The notes under the pieces are model-generated. The model was not told where the DNA came from and ran no database searches. It saw nothing but the letters and a program-made list of their open reading frames with translations. Below, in pieces: positions 7,437 through 15,256 of a stretch of 64,000 nt of DNA; position 1 is the first letter of the stretch, and each line of letters starts with the position of its first letter. The DNA is from Leifsonia shinshuensis (GTDB lineage Bacteria; Actinomycetota; Actinomycetes; Actinomycetales; Microbacteriaceae). The position numbers were made by a program, and so were the translations under genes. The stretch is taken from contig NZ_JACCFL010000001.1 of NCBI RefSeq assembly GCF_013410375.1, positions 4,354,191-4,418,190 on the forward strand, in the 5' to 3' direction.

Positions 7437-9269
7437 CTAGCTGAGCGCGGTGAGGGTCAGGGTCGCCGTGTAGGTGCCGTCGGCGACGTCGACGGGGATG
7501 TCGAGCTCCAGGCCGGCGCCGAGCTTGGCGGAGCCCTTCGCGTGACCGCCGTCGGCGTGACCGAGCGTGGACGACACGGAGAGACCGTTGCCGCCCGTGA
7601 ACCCGGACTGCACGCGGTCGCCTGCCTTGGCGTCGCCGCCGGCCTGGGTGACGGCCGGCGTCCAGCCGAGGTACTTGCCCGAGAACTTCTTGCCACCGGA
7701 GACGAAGTCGCTCACCTGGGCCGAGATCGACCACTGCGGTCCGGCGGCGCGGGTGTCCGTGACGCGGATCGGGTTGATCGAGCCCACCGCGGCGTAGTGG
7801 TCGCCCGCCTCCACGGCCTTGCCGAGGTCGACGAGGCCGTTGGTGCCGTCGACGTTCCAGACGAACTCGCCGGGCGCGGCCTCCGGGACGGTGACCTGCA
7901 GCTGCTGCGCGTCGGTGTCCGGCTTCGCCTCACGGGTCAGGGTGACCTGGTCGACGATGCTGTTCACCGGCTTGTCCGAGCCGTTGGCCTGGCTGCGCAG
8001 GGTCTTCACGGTGATGGCGCTGGAGCTGATGTCGATCGCGCTGTAGTTGCGGACCTTCTCCTGGTTCTGGACCGAGAGCCACCAGAAGCCCTTGTTCTGC
8101 AGGTCGTAGTACTTCGAGCCGGACGCCGAGTTGGCCGTCACGTAGAGCACCCCGCCGGGGCCGGCGACCACCGAGTCGGCGCCGGCCGCCTCGGCCGCGT
8201 TCGCCTTCTCGCCGTTGCGGATGAGGTAGCTGCGCGCATAGGTGTGGTCGTGGCCCTGCAGCACCAGGTCGATGCCGAGGTCGGAGATGGCCGTCGGCAG
8301 GACGTTGCGGCGGTCGAGGATGTCGCTGTCCGTGGCGTGCGGACCGGACGAGTAGATCGAGTGGTGGAAGGCGAGCACCTTCCACTTCGCCTTCGAGCCC
8401 TGCTCGGCGACGATCTTCTGCATCCAGGCGATGTGCGAGGCGTCGCGGCTGTTCGAGTTGATGTCGAGGAACAGCACGTCCTTGTAGATGAACCAGTAGT
8501 CGCCGCCCGAGCCGGTGCCGGTGTTGGCGCCGGCGGTGCGGTCGACGTTCGGGGTGTTGAAGTGCTGCTCGTATGCCTTCGACCCCACGTCGTGGTTGCC
8601 GTTGGTGGCGACGAACGGGATCTGGCGGAGGCGGTCGGACTGCAGGAACGCCTGGTACTGGGTCTCGTTGGCCGCGGTCTCGACCTGGTCCCCGGCCGAG
8701 AAGAGCATCTCGGCGTCGGGGTAGGCGGCGGTCGCGACGTTGAGCGTGTCGGCCCAGCCGGCCGCGTCGTTCGCCACGTTGCCGGACGAGCCGATCTGCG
8801 GGTCCCCGAAGAAGAGGAAGTTGAAGTCCCCCGTGAACTTCCGGGTGCGGAACGAGTAGGTCGCCGACCAGTCGCCCTCGGTGCCGACGCGGTACACGTA
8901 GGCGGTGTTCTCCTTCAGGCCGGTGACCGTCGCGAAGCGGTTGAACTCGCCGCTCGTGGTCGGGCCGCCGGTGGCGGGGATGCTCGTGGAGGTCTGCGGG
9001 AACGCGCCTCCGACGACGTCGGACGCGAGGGCCACCTGGAGGACCTGCGGCACGTCGGCCGCGGAGTACCAGGAGAAGTTGCGCTGCGACTGGTCGGAGC
9101 CGACGTGGAGCACGATGTCGTGCTGGTTGGCGGAGGCGGCGAATGCGGCGGGGGCGGCGAGGGCGCCGCCTCCGAGCATGACGCCGATGCACACCGCGGC
9201 TGCGGCGAGGCGTGTGGTGGTGCGGCGATGGCGGGACGCGCTGGCCCGCCGGAGGTCGTCACTCGACAT
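7437..9269 (-). CDS. Secreted purple-acid-type metallophosphoesterase with C-terminal WxL-like domain
   Basis: A 610-residue secreted protein; start chosen at MSSDDLRRASAS (9269), giving a normal signal peptide (cleavage near AAFAAS). After an N-terminal fibronectin-like purple-acid-phosphatase domain comes a calcineurin-like core with all metal motifs visible: FFGDPQIG, SAGDQVE, TNGNHDVG, AFHHS and QGHDHTYAR. The last ~150 residues form an all-beta domain with QWSISAQVSDFVSGGKKFSG, YLGWTP and a final GTYTATLTLTAL, which resembles WxL surface domains. A probable wall-displayed phosphatase held by the DUF916 protein encoded just downstream. PHO-box-like repeats lie 70-90 bp upstream. Confidence 0.88.
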   Translation of the reverse strand: MSSDDLRRASASRHRRTTTRLAAAAVCIGVMLGGGALAAPAAFAASANQHDIVLHVGSDQSQRNFSWYSAADVPQVLQVALASDVVGGAFPQTSTSIPATGGPTTSGEFNRFATVTGLKENTAYVYRVGTEGDWSATYSFRTRKFTGDFNFLFFGDPQIGSSGNVANDAAGWADTLNVATAAYPDAEMLFSAGDQVETAANETQYQAFLQSDRLRQIPFVATNGNHDVGSKAYEQHFNTPNVDRTAGANTGTGSGGDYWFIYKDVLFLDINSNSRDASHIAWMQKIVAEQGSKAKWKVLAFHHSIYSSGPHATDSDILDRRNVLPTAISDLGIDLVLQGHDHTYARSYLIRNGEKANAAEAAGADSVVAGPGGVLYVTANSASGSKYYDLQNKGFWWLSVQNQEKVRNYSAIDISSSAITVKTLRSQANGSDKPVNSIVDQVTLTREAKPDTDAQQLQVTVPEAAPGEFVWNVDGTNGLVDLGKAVEAGDHYAAVGSINPIRVTDTRAAGPQWSISAQVSDFVSGGKKFSGKYLGWTPAVTQAGGDAKAGDRVQSGFTGGNGLSVSSTLGHADGGHAKGSAKLGAGLELDIPVDVADGTYTATLTLTALS

Positions 9270-9338
9270 GGATGTCCGGTGCCCTTCTGGTGATCTGGTG
9301 AGGTGTCCGCGAACCGCGGATTCACCCACCGTCTCGGG

Positions 9339-9360
9339 CGAGTGTGAATCCTGAGTGAAC
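9339..9360 (-). promoter_or_regulatory. PHO-box-like direct repeat upstream of the phosphatase
   Basis: In gene orientation two adjacent 11-mers read GTTCACTCAGG (9360-9350) and ATTCACACTCG (9349-9339). The first matches the actinobacterial PhoP direct-repeat unit G(G/T)TCAYYYR(G/C)G well; the second matches partly. Position and partner gene (a phosphatase) support phosphate-starvation control. Inference only. Confidence 0.45.
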
Positions 9361-9394
9361 TCTCAGAGTTGTGGCGATGGACCGGGTGCGAAAG

Positions 9395-10660
9395 TCACCC
9401 CCATTCGAGGCCCAGTATTCTGCCGACGAACCAGAACAGGGCCACGACGGTGACCACGGCGGCGATCGCGATCCCGACCCACAGTGCGGTGCGCGGGGTC
9501 CGCCTGCGCAGCAGCAGGAGCAGCGGGAAGACGACGGCGATGCTCCCGAGCTGCACGGCCTCGATGCCGACGTTGAAGACCAGGAGCGACCACAGCAGCG
9601 TCCACGACCACGGCTCGTCGATGCCGAGCGCGCTCGCGAAACCGAGGCCGTGGACGAGGCCGAAGAGGAAGACCACCGCGAGGCGCAGCCCGTCCGCGCG
9701 CGTGAGGCCGAGCGGCCCGGCCGGGGTGGGCACGAGTTCCGGCGCGAGCTCCCCGGACGGCAGCACCCGCCTCCGCACCGTCCACAGGTACCAGGCCGCG
9801 ACGACGGCGATCGAGAGGGCGATGACCGGTTCGACCACGGCGGCGGGCACGGTGACCAGGCCGAGCGCGGCCAGCAGGAATGTGATCGAGTGCGCGACGG
9901 TGAACGTCGTCGCGGCGAGCACCACGTCGCGGAGCCGGCGGGAGCCCACGATCAGCGCCAGCAGGAACAGGATGTGGTCGATCCCGCTCAGCAGGTGCTC
10001 CGCGCCGAGCAGGAAGAACTCCCCGAAGCGCTCCCCCGCGGTCTGCCCGGTGGAGAACGACGGGTGCTGCGCGTCGAGCGCGGCGCTGCCGTCCTTGTCG
10101 TCGATCGCGTACGTGACGATGGTCTTGGTGCCCGTGACGTAGCCCTCGGCGTCGGGGAACAGCCCGCTGCGCACCTCGTGGCCGGAGCCTCCCGGACAGG
10201 CGTGGTCGAGCACGAGGGTGGCGTACGGCACCCCATCGCGCTCGTGCACGGCGATGTCGCCGACGCGGGCCGCCTCGCACCGGGCGCCGCCGGCGCTCAC
10301 GGCGAAGCGGCCGGTGACGTAGGCGGTGACGCTGTCGGCGTGGTCGTTCATCGCGGTCGCCTCCTCGCCGGTCTGGAAGAGCTCGGTGCCCTGGTCGAAG
10401 AGGGCCCGATCCTTCTCGCTCTCCGCCGCCGAGACCACGAGCAGGTCGTACTCGAGGTCGAGCGCTGTGCGGACCACGCCGTCGGCTCGTCCGGTGACGT
10501 CCACGTACGCCACGGACGAGAAGCCGTGGGCGCTCGCGTTCGCGGCCGGGAGCAGGACGGCGAGGGCGGCCAAGGCGGCGACCAGGACGCCCAGGATGCG
10601 GGCGCGACGACCGCGACGAGGGTGGGGATGGAGGCGAGGGAGGGTCTGGATCACGGGCAC
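9395..10660 (-). CDS. HupE/UreJ-family membrane protein with secreted N-terminal domain
   Basis: About 421 residues if the GTG at 10660 is used (an in-frame GTG at 10720 would add 20 unlikely residues; start uncertain). It has a signal peptide/helix (ARILGVLVAALAALAVLLPA, cleaved about ASAHG), a ~180-residue extracellular domain, then seven or so helices of the HupE/UreJ_2 type with the diagnostic LSGIDHILFLLAL and GLVHGLGFASALG motifs. HupE/UreJ proteins are proposed metal (Ni/Co) permeases, but this secreted-domain subtype is uncharacterised. A GTTCACCCGGC element (10672-10682, minus strand) just upstream resembles a PHO half-site, as at the adjacent phosphatase. Confidence 0.8.
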   Translation of the reverse strand: MPVIQTLPRLHPHPRRGRRARILGVLVAALAALAVLLPAANASAHGFSSVAYVDVTGRADGVVRTALDLEYDLLVVSAAESEKDRALFDQGTELFQTGEEATAMNDHADSVTAYVTGRFAVSAGGARCEAARVGDIAVHERDGVPYATLVLDHACPGGSGHEVRSGLFPDAEGYVTGTKTIVTYAIDDKDGSAALDAQHPSFSTGQTAGERFGEFFLLGAEHLLSGIDHILFLLALIVGSRRLRDVVLAATTFTVAHSITFLLAALGLVTVPAAVVEPVIALSIAVVAAWYLWTVRRRVLPSGELAPELVPTPAGPLGLTRADGLRLAVVFLFGLVHGLGFASALGIDEPWSWTLLWSLLVFNVGIEAVQLGSIAVVFPLLLLLRRRTPRTALWVGIAIAAVVTVVALFWFVGRILGLEWG

Positions 10661-10821
10661 AACGTCCCGGAGCCGGGTGAACGGGTCGGGGCCGGGACGC
10701 GAACGCCGGGGAACGCGCACCCCCTCGGAGGCCTCCCGTCGCCCGAAGTGTTTGCCTCCCGTTCACCGGCTCACGGCCCCGCCGTCATCGGTCGGCCCGG
10801 CCCCTCGGCGAGCCTGGGGGC

Positions 10822-11496
10822 ATGCCCCGCCTCCGTCCGCTCACGCTGCCGCTTGCGGCCCTCTTCGCCGCCGTCGCGCTGCTCGTGTCGGGCTGCGTTG
10901 CGCCCGCGCCCGCGCCTGTCGGCACCGGGCCGTCCGGCGTCCACCCGCTCGGGAGCGGCTTCCTCGGCGGCGTCGCCACGCCGACGCCGGAGGCGACGAT
11001 CGAGCCGGAGCGGGGTTCCTGGGCGGGCGTGGAGCCGCCGGGCGGCTACAGCGTGGTGCTGCTCAGCGCGGGCGACGACCGCGCGACCTCGACGCTGGTC
11101 TCCGGCGTCACCCGCTGGGCGCAGCAGCGCGGCGTGACGATCACCGCCGTCACCGCCCGCGGCGACGACGAGGTCGAGGACCGGTTGCTGCGGGCGATCG
11201 CGGCCTCACCGGACCTCGTGATCGGCGCCGGCCCGGACGTGGTCGACGTGTTCTCTCTGACCACCGCCCAGCATCTGCACCAGCAGTTCCTCATCGTCGG
11301 CGCCGAGCTGCCGGAGCCGACGGCCAACGTCACCTCGGTGATCTGGGCCGGAGCCAGCTTCCGCGGCACGGGCATCAGCGTGGACGGCGACATCGACCCG
11401 GCCGCGGTCACCGAGCGACGCGCGAGCGACGCGATCTCCGCAGGAGTGGCGAGCGTGCTGCACGGCCTGACCGGGATCGTCCTGCACCTGCGCTGA
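10822..11496 (+). CDS. Lipoprotein with BMP/periplasmic-binding-like domain
   Basis: A 224-residue protein with a lipoprotein signal peptide (LVSGC lipobox, Cys at about residue 25), a short Pro-rich linker and an alpha/beta domain (YSVVLLSAGDDRATSTLVSGV, LVIGAGPDVVDVFSL, QQFLIVGAELPEP) that resembles the first half of Med/BMP-type binding proteins. It is too short for a two-lobed receptor, so it may be a diverged or single-lobe form. No transporter genes adjoin it. Actinobacterial protein of unknown function. Confidence 0.75.
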   Translation: MPRLRPLTLPLAALFAAVALLVSGCVAPAPAPVGTGPSGVHPLGSGFLGGVATPTPEATIEPERGSWAGVEPPGGYSVVLLSAGDDRATSTLVSGVTRWAQQRGVTITAVTARGDDEVEDRLLRAIAASPDLVIGAGPDVVDVFSLTTAQHLHQQFLIVGAELPEPTANVTSVIWAGASFRGTGISVDGDIDPAAVTERRASDAISAGVASVLHGLTGIVLHLR

Positions 11497-11543
11497 GCCG
11501 GACCGCCCGCTGCGCGGCACTGCGCTCGTCGGAGCTCCGGCCG

Positions 11544-11819
11544 TCAGCCGTCGAGGCGACGACGGAGGTCGGCGTTCTCGGCCTGCAGCACGAGCACGCG
11601 GCCGACGCCGGCGAGGTTGATCCCGTCGCCCTGGAGCAGGGCCACCTGGCGGATCGCCGCGATGTCGTCGTCGCTGTAGCGGCGCGTGCCGCCCTCGGTG
11701 CGGGCGGGCGTGACCAGGCCCTTCTCCTCGTAGAGGCGGAGCGTCGCCGCGGGGAGCTCCGTCAGCTGCGCCGCGACGGCGATGCTGTAGAGGGGAACGC
11801 TCCCCGACCGGTCCGTCAT
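11544..11819 (-). CDS. HspR-like MerR-family repressor
   Basis: A 91-residue MerR regulator starting MTDRSGSVPLYSIAV. The DNA-binding core reads YSIAVAAQLTELPAATLRLYEEKGLVTPART and GGTRRYSDDDIAAIR, followed by a short coiled-coil (LVLQAENADLRRRLDG). This small size without a sensor domain is typical of HspR. It is divergent from an Hsp20 gene, so autoregulation and heat-shock control of hsp20 are likely. A TTGACA-N17-CAAACT promoter puts the likely start of transcription at or within a base or two of the ATG (leaderless). Confidence 0.85.
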   Translation of the reverse strand: MTDRSGSVPLYSIAVAAQLTELPAATLRLYEEKGLVTPARTEGGTRRYSDDDIAAIRQVALLQGDGINLAGVGRVLVLQAENADLRRRLDG

Positions 11820-11825
11820 CCTCAA

Positions 11826-11882
11826 AGTTTGCTGTAAATCGGAAGTTTTGTCAAGCGATGGGTGTATCAAATCTATAGCAGA
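11826..11882. promoter_or_regulatory. Divergent promoter/operator region of hspR-like and hsp20 genes
   Basis: On the minus strand TTGACA (11854-11849) and CAAACT (11831-11826) form a 17-bp-spaced promoter ending six bases before the repressor ATG. An imperfect inverted repeat, TTTGCTGTAAA (11828-11838) and TCTATAGCAGA (11872-11882), 8 of 11 matching, brackets it and could be the repressor site. The classical HAIR sequence was not found. Confidence 0.45.
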
Positions 11883-11926
11883 CGCTGTAGGTAATCTCAT
11901 TGGTCAGCAGGATGGGAGGCTCCGAG

Positions 11927-12217
11927 ATGCAGACGGCGATCGAGACGGCCACGGCAGGGTTCGCAGACCTGATCTGCTCCGACCCGGATTGGGTGGAGGC
12001 CGAATTCGCCGCACTCGTCGCCCGCTCCCGCTTGGAGCCTCCCGTCCGCGTCGGCGTCTCGGGCCCGCGACCGTCGGGCCCGAAATTCCCGGAGTCCGCC
12101 TGGCCGCGCCGGTGGAGTCCGGAACAGCGGCGGAGGCTCCCCGCCTGGCGCATCCGGGCAGTGGCCCGCTGCCCGCCGACGCGGCAGCGATCTGCACGCA
12201 ACCGCACACCCCGATGA
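11927..12217 (+). CDS. Small conserved-type protein preceding hsp20
   Basis: A 96-residue reading frame starting MQTAIETATAGFADLICSD behind a good GGGAGG ribosome site at 7-bp spacing; the longer upstream frame lacks one. The N-terminal ~45 residues (FADLICSDPDWVEAEFAALVA) resemble short actinobacterial proteins with a CxDxDWVxAEF motif that I have seen near small heat-shock genes. The C-terminal half is Arg/Pro-rich and low in complexity. It ends 15 bp before hsp20, whose ribosome site overlaps its stop, suggesting coupled translation. Function unknown. Confidence 0.6.
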   Translation: MQTAIETATAGFADLICSDPDWVEAEFAALVARSRLEPPVRVGVSGPRPSGPKFPESAWPRRWSPEQRRRLPAWRIRAVARCPPTRQRSARNRTPR

Positions 12218-12232
12218 AAGGAGATCACACCC

Positions 12233-12658
12233 ATGGCCATGTCGTTCGATCCTTTCAGCCAGCTGGACAGGATCGCTCAGAGCGTCTTCGACACCAGCCG
12301 CCAGCCGCGCATGATGCCGGTGGACCTGTCGCGTGAGGGCGACAAGTACCTGCTCAACGCGGACCTCCCGGGCATCGACCCCGGATCCATCGACATCGAC
12401 CTCGACGGCCACCTGCTGAGCATCCGCGCGCAGCGATCCGCGGGCGAGCGCCAGAACAGCCGTTGGCTCCTCCAGGAGCGGCCGTTCGGCAGCTACCTGC
12501 GCCAGTTCACGATCGGCGACGACGTCGACACCGAGGGCATCAGCGCGAGCTACGACAACGGCGTGCTCAGCGTCCTGATCCCGATCGCCGAGAAGGCGAA
12601 GCCGCGCAAGGTCAGCGTCGGATCGGCGTCGGAGACGCACAAGGCCGTCACCGCCTGA
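12233..12658 (+). CDS. Hsp20/alpha-crystallin small heat-shock protein
   Basis: A 141-residue chaperone. The alpha-crystallin domain spans about residues 27-125 (MPVDLSREGDKYLLNADLPG at its start, then GVLSVLIPI carrying the conserved GVL). The C-terminal IxI-like tail is not obvious. AAAGGAGAT ribosome site at ideal spacing. An ATP-independent holdase, likely repressed by the divergent HspR-like protein. Confidence 0.95.
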   Translation: MAMSFDPFSQLDRIAQSVFDTSRQPRMMPVDLSREGDKYLLNADLPGIDPGSIDIDLDGHLLSIRAQRSAGERQNSRWLLQERPFGSYLRQFTIGDDVDTEGISASYDNGVLSVLIPIAEKAKPRKVSVGSASETHKAVTA

Positions 12659-12760
12659 CCCTCGGCCCGGGCGAGCGGGCTCCACGCCGGTGCAGGCCGG
12701 ACCGCATGATGCGGGCGGCGCGCCTCGCTCGCCACGACCGCAGGCCATCCACCATGACCG

Positions 12761-12791
12761 GGCGGCCGCCCCCGACCGGGCGGCCGCCTTT
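12761..12791. terminator. Bidirectional GC-rich hairpin between convergent hsp20 and metE-like genes
   Basis: Two copies of the self-complementary GGCGGCCGCC (12761-12770 and 12779-12788), 8 bp apart, can pair into a 10-bp stem followed by TTT on the + strand. It lies between convergent genes. Confidence 0.6.
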
Positions 12792-12809
12792 CGCTGTGCA
12801 GGGCGGGGA

Positions 12810-13922
12810 TCAGCCCCAGACGTCGGCGGCGATGTCCACGACCTCGCGCACCTTCGCCCACTGCTCCTCGCGGGTCAGCAGGTTGCCTTCCTCGGTCGAG
12901 GCGAAGCCGCACTGCGGGCTGAGCGCGAGCTGGTCCAGGGGCGCGAACTCGGCGGCCTGGTCGATCCGGCGCTTGATGACGTCCGGGTCCTCCAGCGCAC
13001 CGGTCTTCGAGGTGATCAGCCCGAGGACGACCCGCTTGTCGCCCTCCGGCAGGAAGCGGAGCGGCTCGAATCCGCCGGCCCGCTCGCTGTCGTACTCGAG
13101 GAAGTACCCGTCGAACCGCGTGTTGCCGAGGAGCTGCTCCGCGACCGGCTCGTAGCCGCCCGACGAGATCCACGTCGACCGGAAGTTGCCACGGCAGACG
13201 TGCGTGGTGACCGTGAGGTCCTCCGGCTTGCCGTCGAGGATGCGGTTCAGCATCGCCGAGTACCGTTCGGCGATGCCGTGCGTCTCGATGCCCCGGTCGC
13301 GCGCCTTGGCGAGCTCCGCCTCCGAGCACAGGTAGGCCCAGGCGGTGTCGTCGAACTGCAGGTACCGCGCTCCGGCGTCGTAGAAGGCACGGAGGGCGTC
13401 GCGGTAGGCGCCGACGAGGTCGTCCACGAGGTCGTCGCGGCCGCCGTACGCCGACGGCGCGATGTGTCCGGGCTCCAGCCGGAAGTCGAGCACGGTGGGC
13501 GCCGGGATCGTGAACTTCGGCACCGCCCCGGTGGTGCTCTCGACCAGCGCCTTCAGCGACCGGAAGTGCTCCAGGAACGGATGGTCGTCGCCGAACCCGA
13601 TCCTCCCCGACACCTCGAGGCCGCGGGGCTTGGTCTGCACGCCCTGGAACTGGATGCCGTGATCGAGCTCGACCACCTCGACGCCGTCGAGCAGCCCGAA
13701 GAAGTCGAAGTGCCACCACGCACGCCGGAACTCGCCGTCCGTCGCGACCTGCAGGCCCGCCTCCGCCTCACTGAGCATGAGCTCCCGGATCGCGGCGTCC
13801 TCGACCGCGCGCAGCCCGTCGGCGTCGAGCGCGCCCGACGCGAACCTCTCGCGGGCGGCGGCGAGCTCGGGCGGACGGAGGAAGCTGCCGACGACGTCGG
13901 CGCGGAACGGCAGAGTTGGCAT
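12810..13922 (-). CDS. Cobalamin-independent methionine synthase-like protein (YxjG/MetE C-terminal type)
   Basis: A 370-residue single TIM barrel equivalent to the catalytic half of MetE. Zinc/thiol ligands are visible as THVCRGN (His and Cys), FLEYDSE and SPQCGFAS (second Cys). The N-terminus LPFRADVVGSFLRPPEL is the usual start of this family. Such short MetE paralogues transfer methyl groups from methyltetrahydropteroyl-type or other small donors to homocysteine or thiols. Monocistronic, convergent with hsp20. Confidence 0.88.
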   Translation of the reverse strand: MPTLPFRADVVGSFLRPPELAAARERFASGALDADGLRAVEDAAIRELMLSEAEAGLQVATDGEFRRAWWHFDFFGLLDGVEVVELDHGIQFQGVQTKPRGLEVSGRIGFGDDHPFLEHFRSLKALVESTTGAVPKFTIPAPTVLDFRLEPGHIAPSAYGGRDDLVDDLVGAYRDALRAFYDAGARYLQFDDTAWAYLCSEAELAKARDRGIETHGIAERYSAMLNRILDGKPEDLTVTTHVCRGNFRSTWISSGGYEPVAEQLLGNTRFDGYFLEYDSERAGGFEPLRFLPEGDKRVVLGLITSKTGALEDPDVIKRRIDQAAEFAPLDQLALSPQCGFASTEEGNLLTREEQWAKVREVVDIAADVWG

Positions 13923-14116
13923 GTCACGAGGCTAGCCGATCGGTTTCGGCCCGAAGGCCGCGCGTCGGCGCTAGACGTGGACACGTCTTCTCGACAAAAG
14001 TAGGACCGTCGCGGATGGGTGCAGCGCTTGTCGTGAAGGCGCTCTCCCCCGTCGACAGCAGAGAAGCCCACTCGTCGCACCGCATTCGGTGCGACAGGAA
14101 CCCGGAAGGTCGTTTC

Positions 14117-14953
14117 ATGCCCTTTGTCACCACAGAAGACGGTGCGGAAATCTACTACAAGGACTGGGGCAGCCAGGACGCCCAGCCCATCATGTTCCAC
14201 CACGGCTGGCCGCTGTCCTCCGACGACTGGGACGCCCAGATGCTCTACTTCCTCGGGAAGGGCTACCGGGTGATCGCCAGCGACCGGCGAGGCCACGGTC
14301 GCTCATCTCAGATCGGCACCGGTCACGACATGGACCACTACGCCAGCGACGCGTCCGCGGTCGTCGAGCACCTCGATCTGCGCAACGCCATCCACATCGG
14401 GCACTCGACCGGCGGCGGCCAGGTCGCACGGTACGTCGCGCGGTACGGAGAGCCCCAGGGACGCGTCGCGAAGGCCGTCCTGGTCTCCGCGGTGCCCCCG
14501 CTGATGGTGCAGACCGACGCCAACCCGGAAGGCCTTCCGATCTCGGTGTTCGACGGGTTCCGCGATGCACTGGCCGCGAACCGGGCCGAGTTCTTCCAGG
14601 CTGTGGCCGCCGGGCCGTTCTACGGGTTCAACCGCCCGGGCGCCACCGTCTCCGAGCCCGTGGTCGCCAACTGGTGGCGCCAGGGGATGATGGGCAGCGC
14701 CCTCGCCCACTACGAGGGCATCAAGGCCTTCTCGGAGACCGACCAGACGGAGGACCTGAAGGCGATCAGCGTGCCCGTCCTGGTCATGCAGGGCGACGAC
14801 GACCAGGTCGTGCCGTACAAGGATGCGGCGCTCAAGCAGGCCGAGCTCCTCCAGAACGCGACCCTCAAGATCTACGAGGGCTACCCGCACGGAATGCTCA
14901 CCACGCACGCCCACGTCATCAACCCCGACCTTCTGGCCTTCATCCAGGAGTGA
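14117..14953 (+). CDS. Alpha/beta hydrolase, cofactor-free haloperoxidase/arylesterase type
   Basis: A 278-residue protein starting MPFVTTEDGAEIYYKDWG. Nucleophile elbow GHSTGGG (Ser about residue 98), oxyanion HHGWPLSSDDW, acid within MQGDDDQVVP and catalytic His in YPHGM. This pattern is typical of non-haem chloroperoxidase-type hydrolases, which act mainly as esterases/perhydrolases. The ORF can be extended upstream in frame, but homology and the GGAAGGTCG ribosome site favour this start. Monocistronic, ending in a strong terminator. Confidence 0.9.
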   Translation: MPFVTTEDGAEIYYKDWGSQDAQPIMFHHGWPLSSDDWDAQMLYFLGKGYRVIASDRRGHGRSSQIGTGHDMDHYASDASAVVEHLDLRNAIHIGHSTGGGQVARYVARYGEPQGRVAKAVLVSAVPPLMVQTDANPEGLPISVFDGFRDALAANRAEFFQAVAAGPFYGFNRPGATVSEPVVANWWRQGMMGSALAHYEGIKAFSETDQTEDLKAISVPVLVMQGDDDQVVPYKDAALKQAELLQNATLKIYEGYPHGMLTTHAHVINPDLLAFIQE

Positions 14954-14973
14954 CCACCGCTCGACACGCGGAA

Positions 14974-15006
14974 GGCGCACCCGAGGAGTCCTCGGGTGCG
15001 CCTTTT
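14974..15006 (+). terminator. Rho-independent terminator
   Basis: A perfect 13-bp stem, GGCGCACCCGAGG (14974-14986) with CCTCGGGTGCGCC (14990-15002), a 3-nt loop and TTTT. It terminates the hydrolase gene. Confidence 0.9.
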
Positions 15007-15031
15007 CGCTTCCTGTCGATCGCTGCGAGCA

Positions 15032-15110
15032 ATTCACCCTGAGAATCACCCCAGTGTCGCGTCATAGCGAAGGGGTCATCGCGTCTCTCGGGTGAACCAC
15101 GTGTGAGTTC
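15032..15110 (+). promoter_or_regulatory. TTCACCC-type repeat elements upstream of the LAHTG surface protein
   Basis: Element 1 (15032-15053, + strand) reads AATTCACCCTG followed by AGAATCACCCC. Element 2 (15090-15110) on the minus strand reads GAACTCACACG followed by TGGTTCACCC. Element 1 is 18/22 identical to the minus strand of 18826-18847. These direct repeats of TTCACCC with 11-12-bp period resemble PhoP boxes but could serve another regulator. Confidence 0.35.
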
Positions 15111-15256
15111 CCCTCCGTTGCGACGGCCCCGAAGCCGTCGCGGCGCCCGCGCGCCCCGAATGCGTGCGGCCGTCGAGGAGGGCCGCTACCCGTTCTGCCG
15201 AGGCGTGTTCGTCGCGCCGCGGAAGGACCGCTTACCCGAAAGCAGCGAAACCCGAG

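Noticed and set aside
7542..9293. Plus-strand 583-codon frame opposite the phosphatase
   Set aside because: Antisense of a gene with complete catalytic motifs; no ribosome site or recognisable protein features.
11826..11882. Classical HAIR (CTTGAGT-N7-ACTCAAG) operator for the HspR-like protein
   Set aside because: Only scattered partial matches; an unrelated imperfect dyad is reported instead.
12690..14003. Plus-strand 437-codon frame over the MetE-like gene
   Set aside because: Antisense of a gene with conserved metal ligands.
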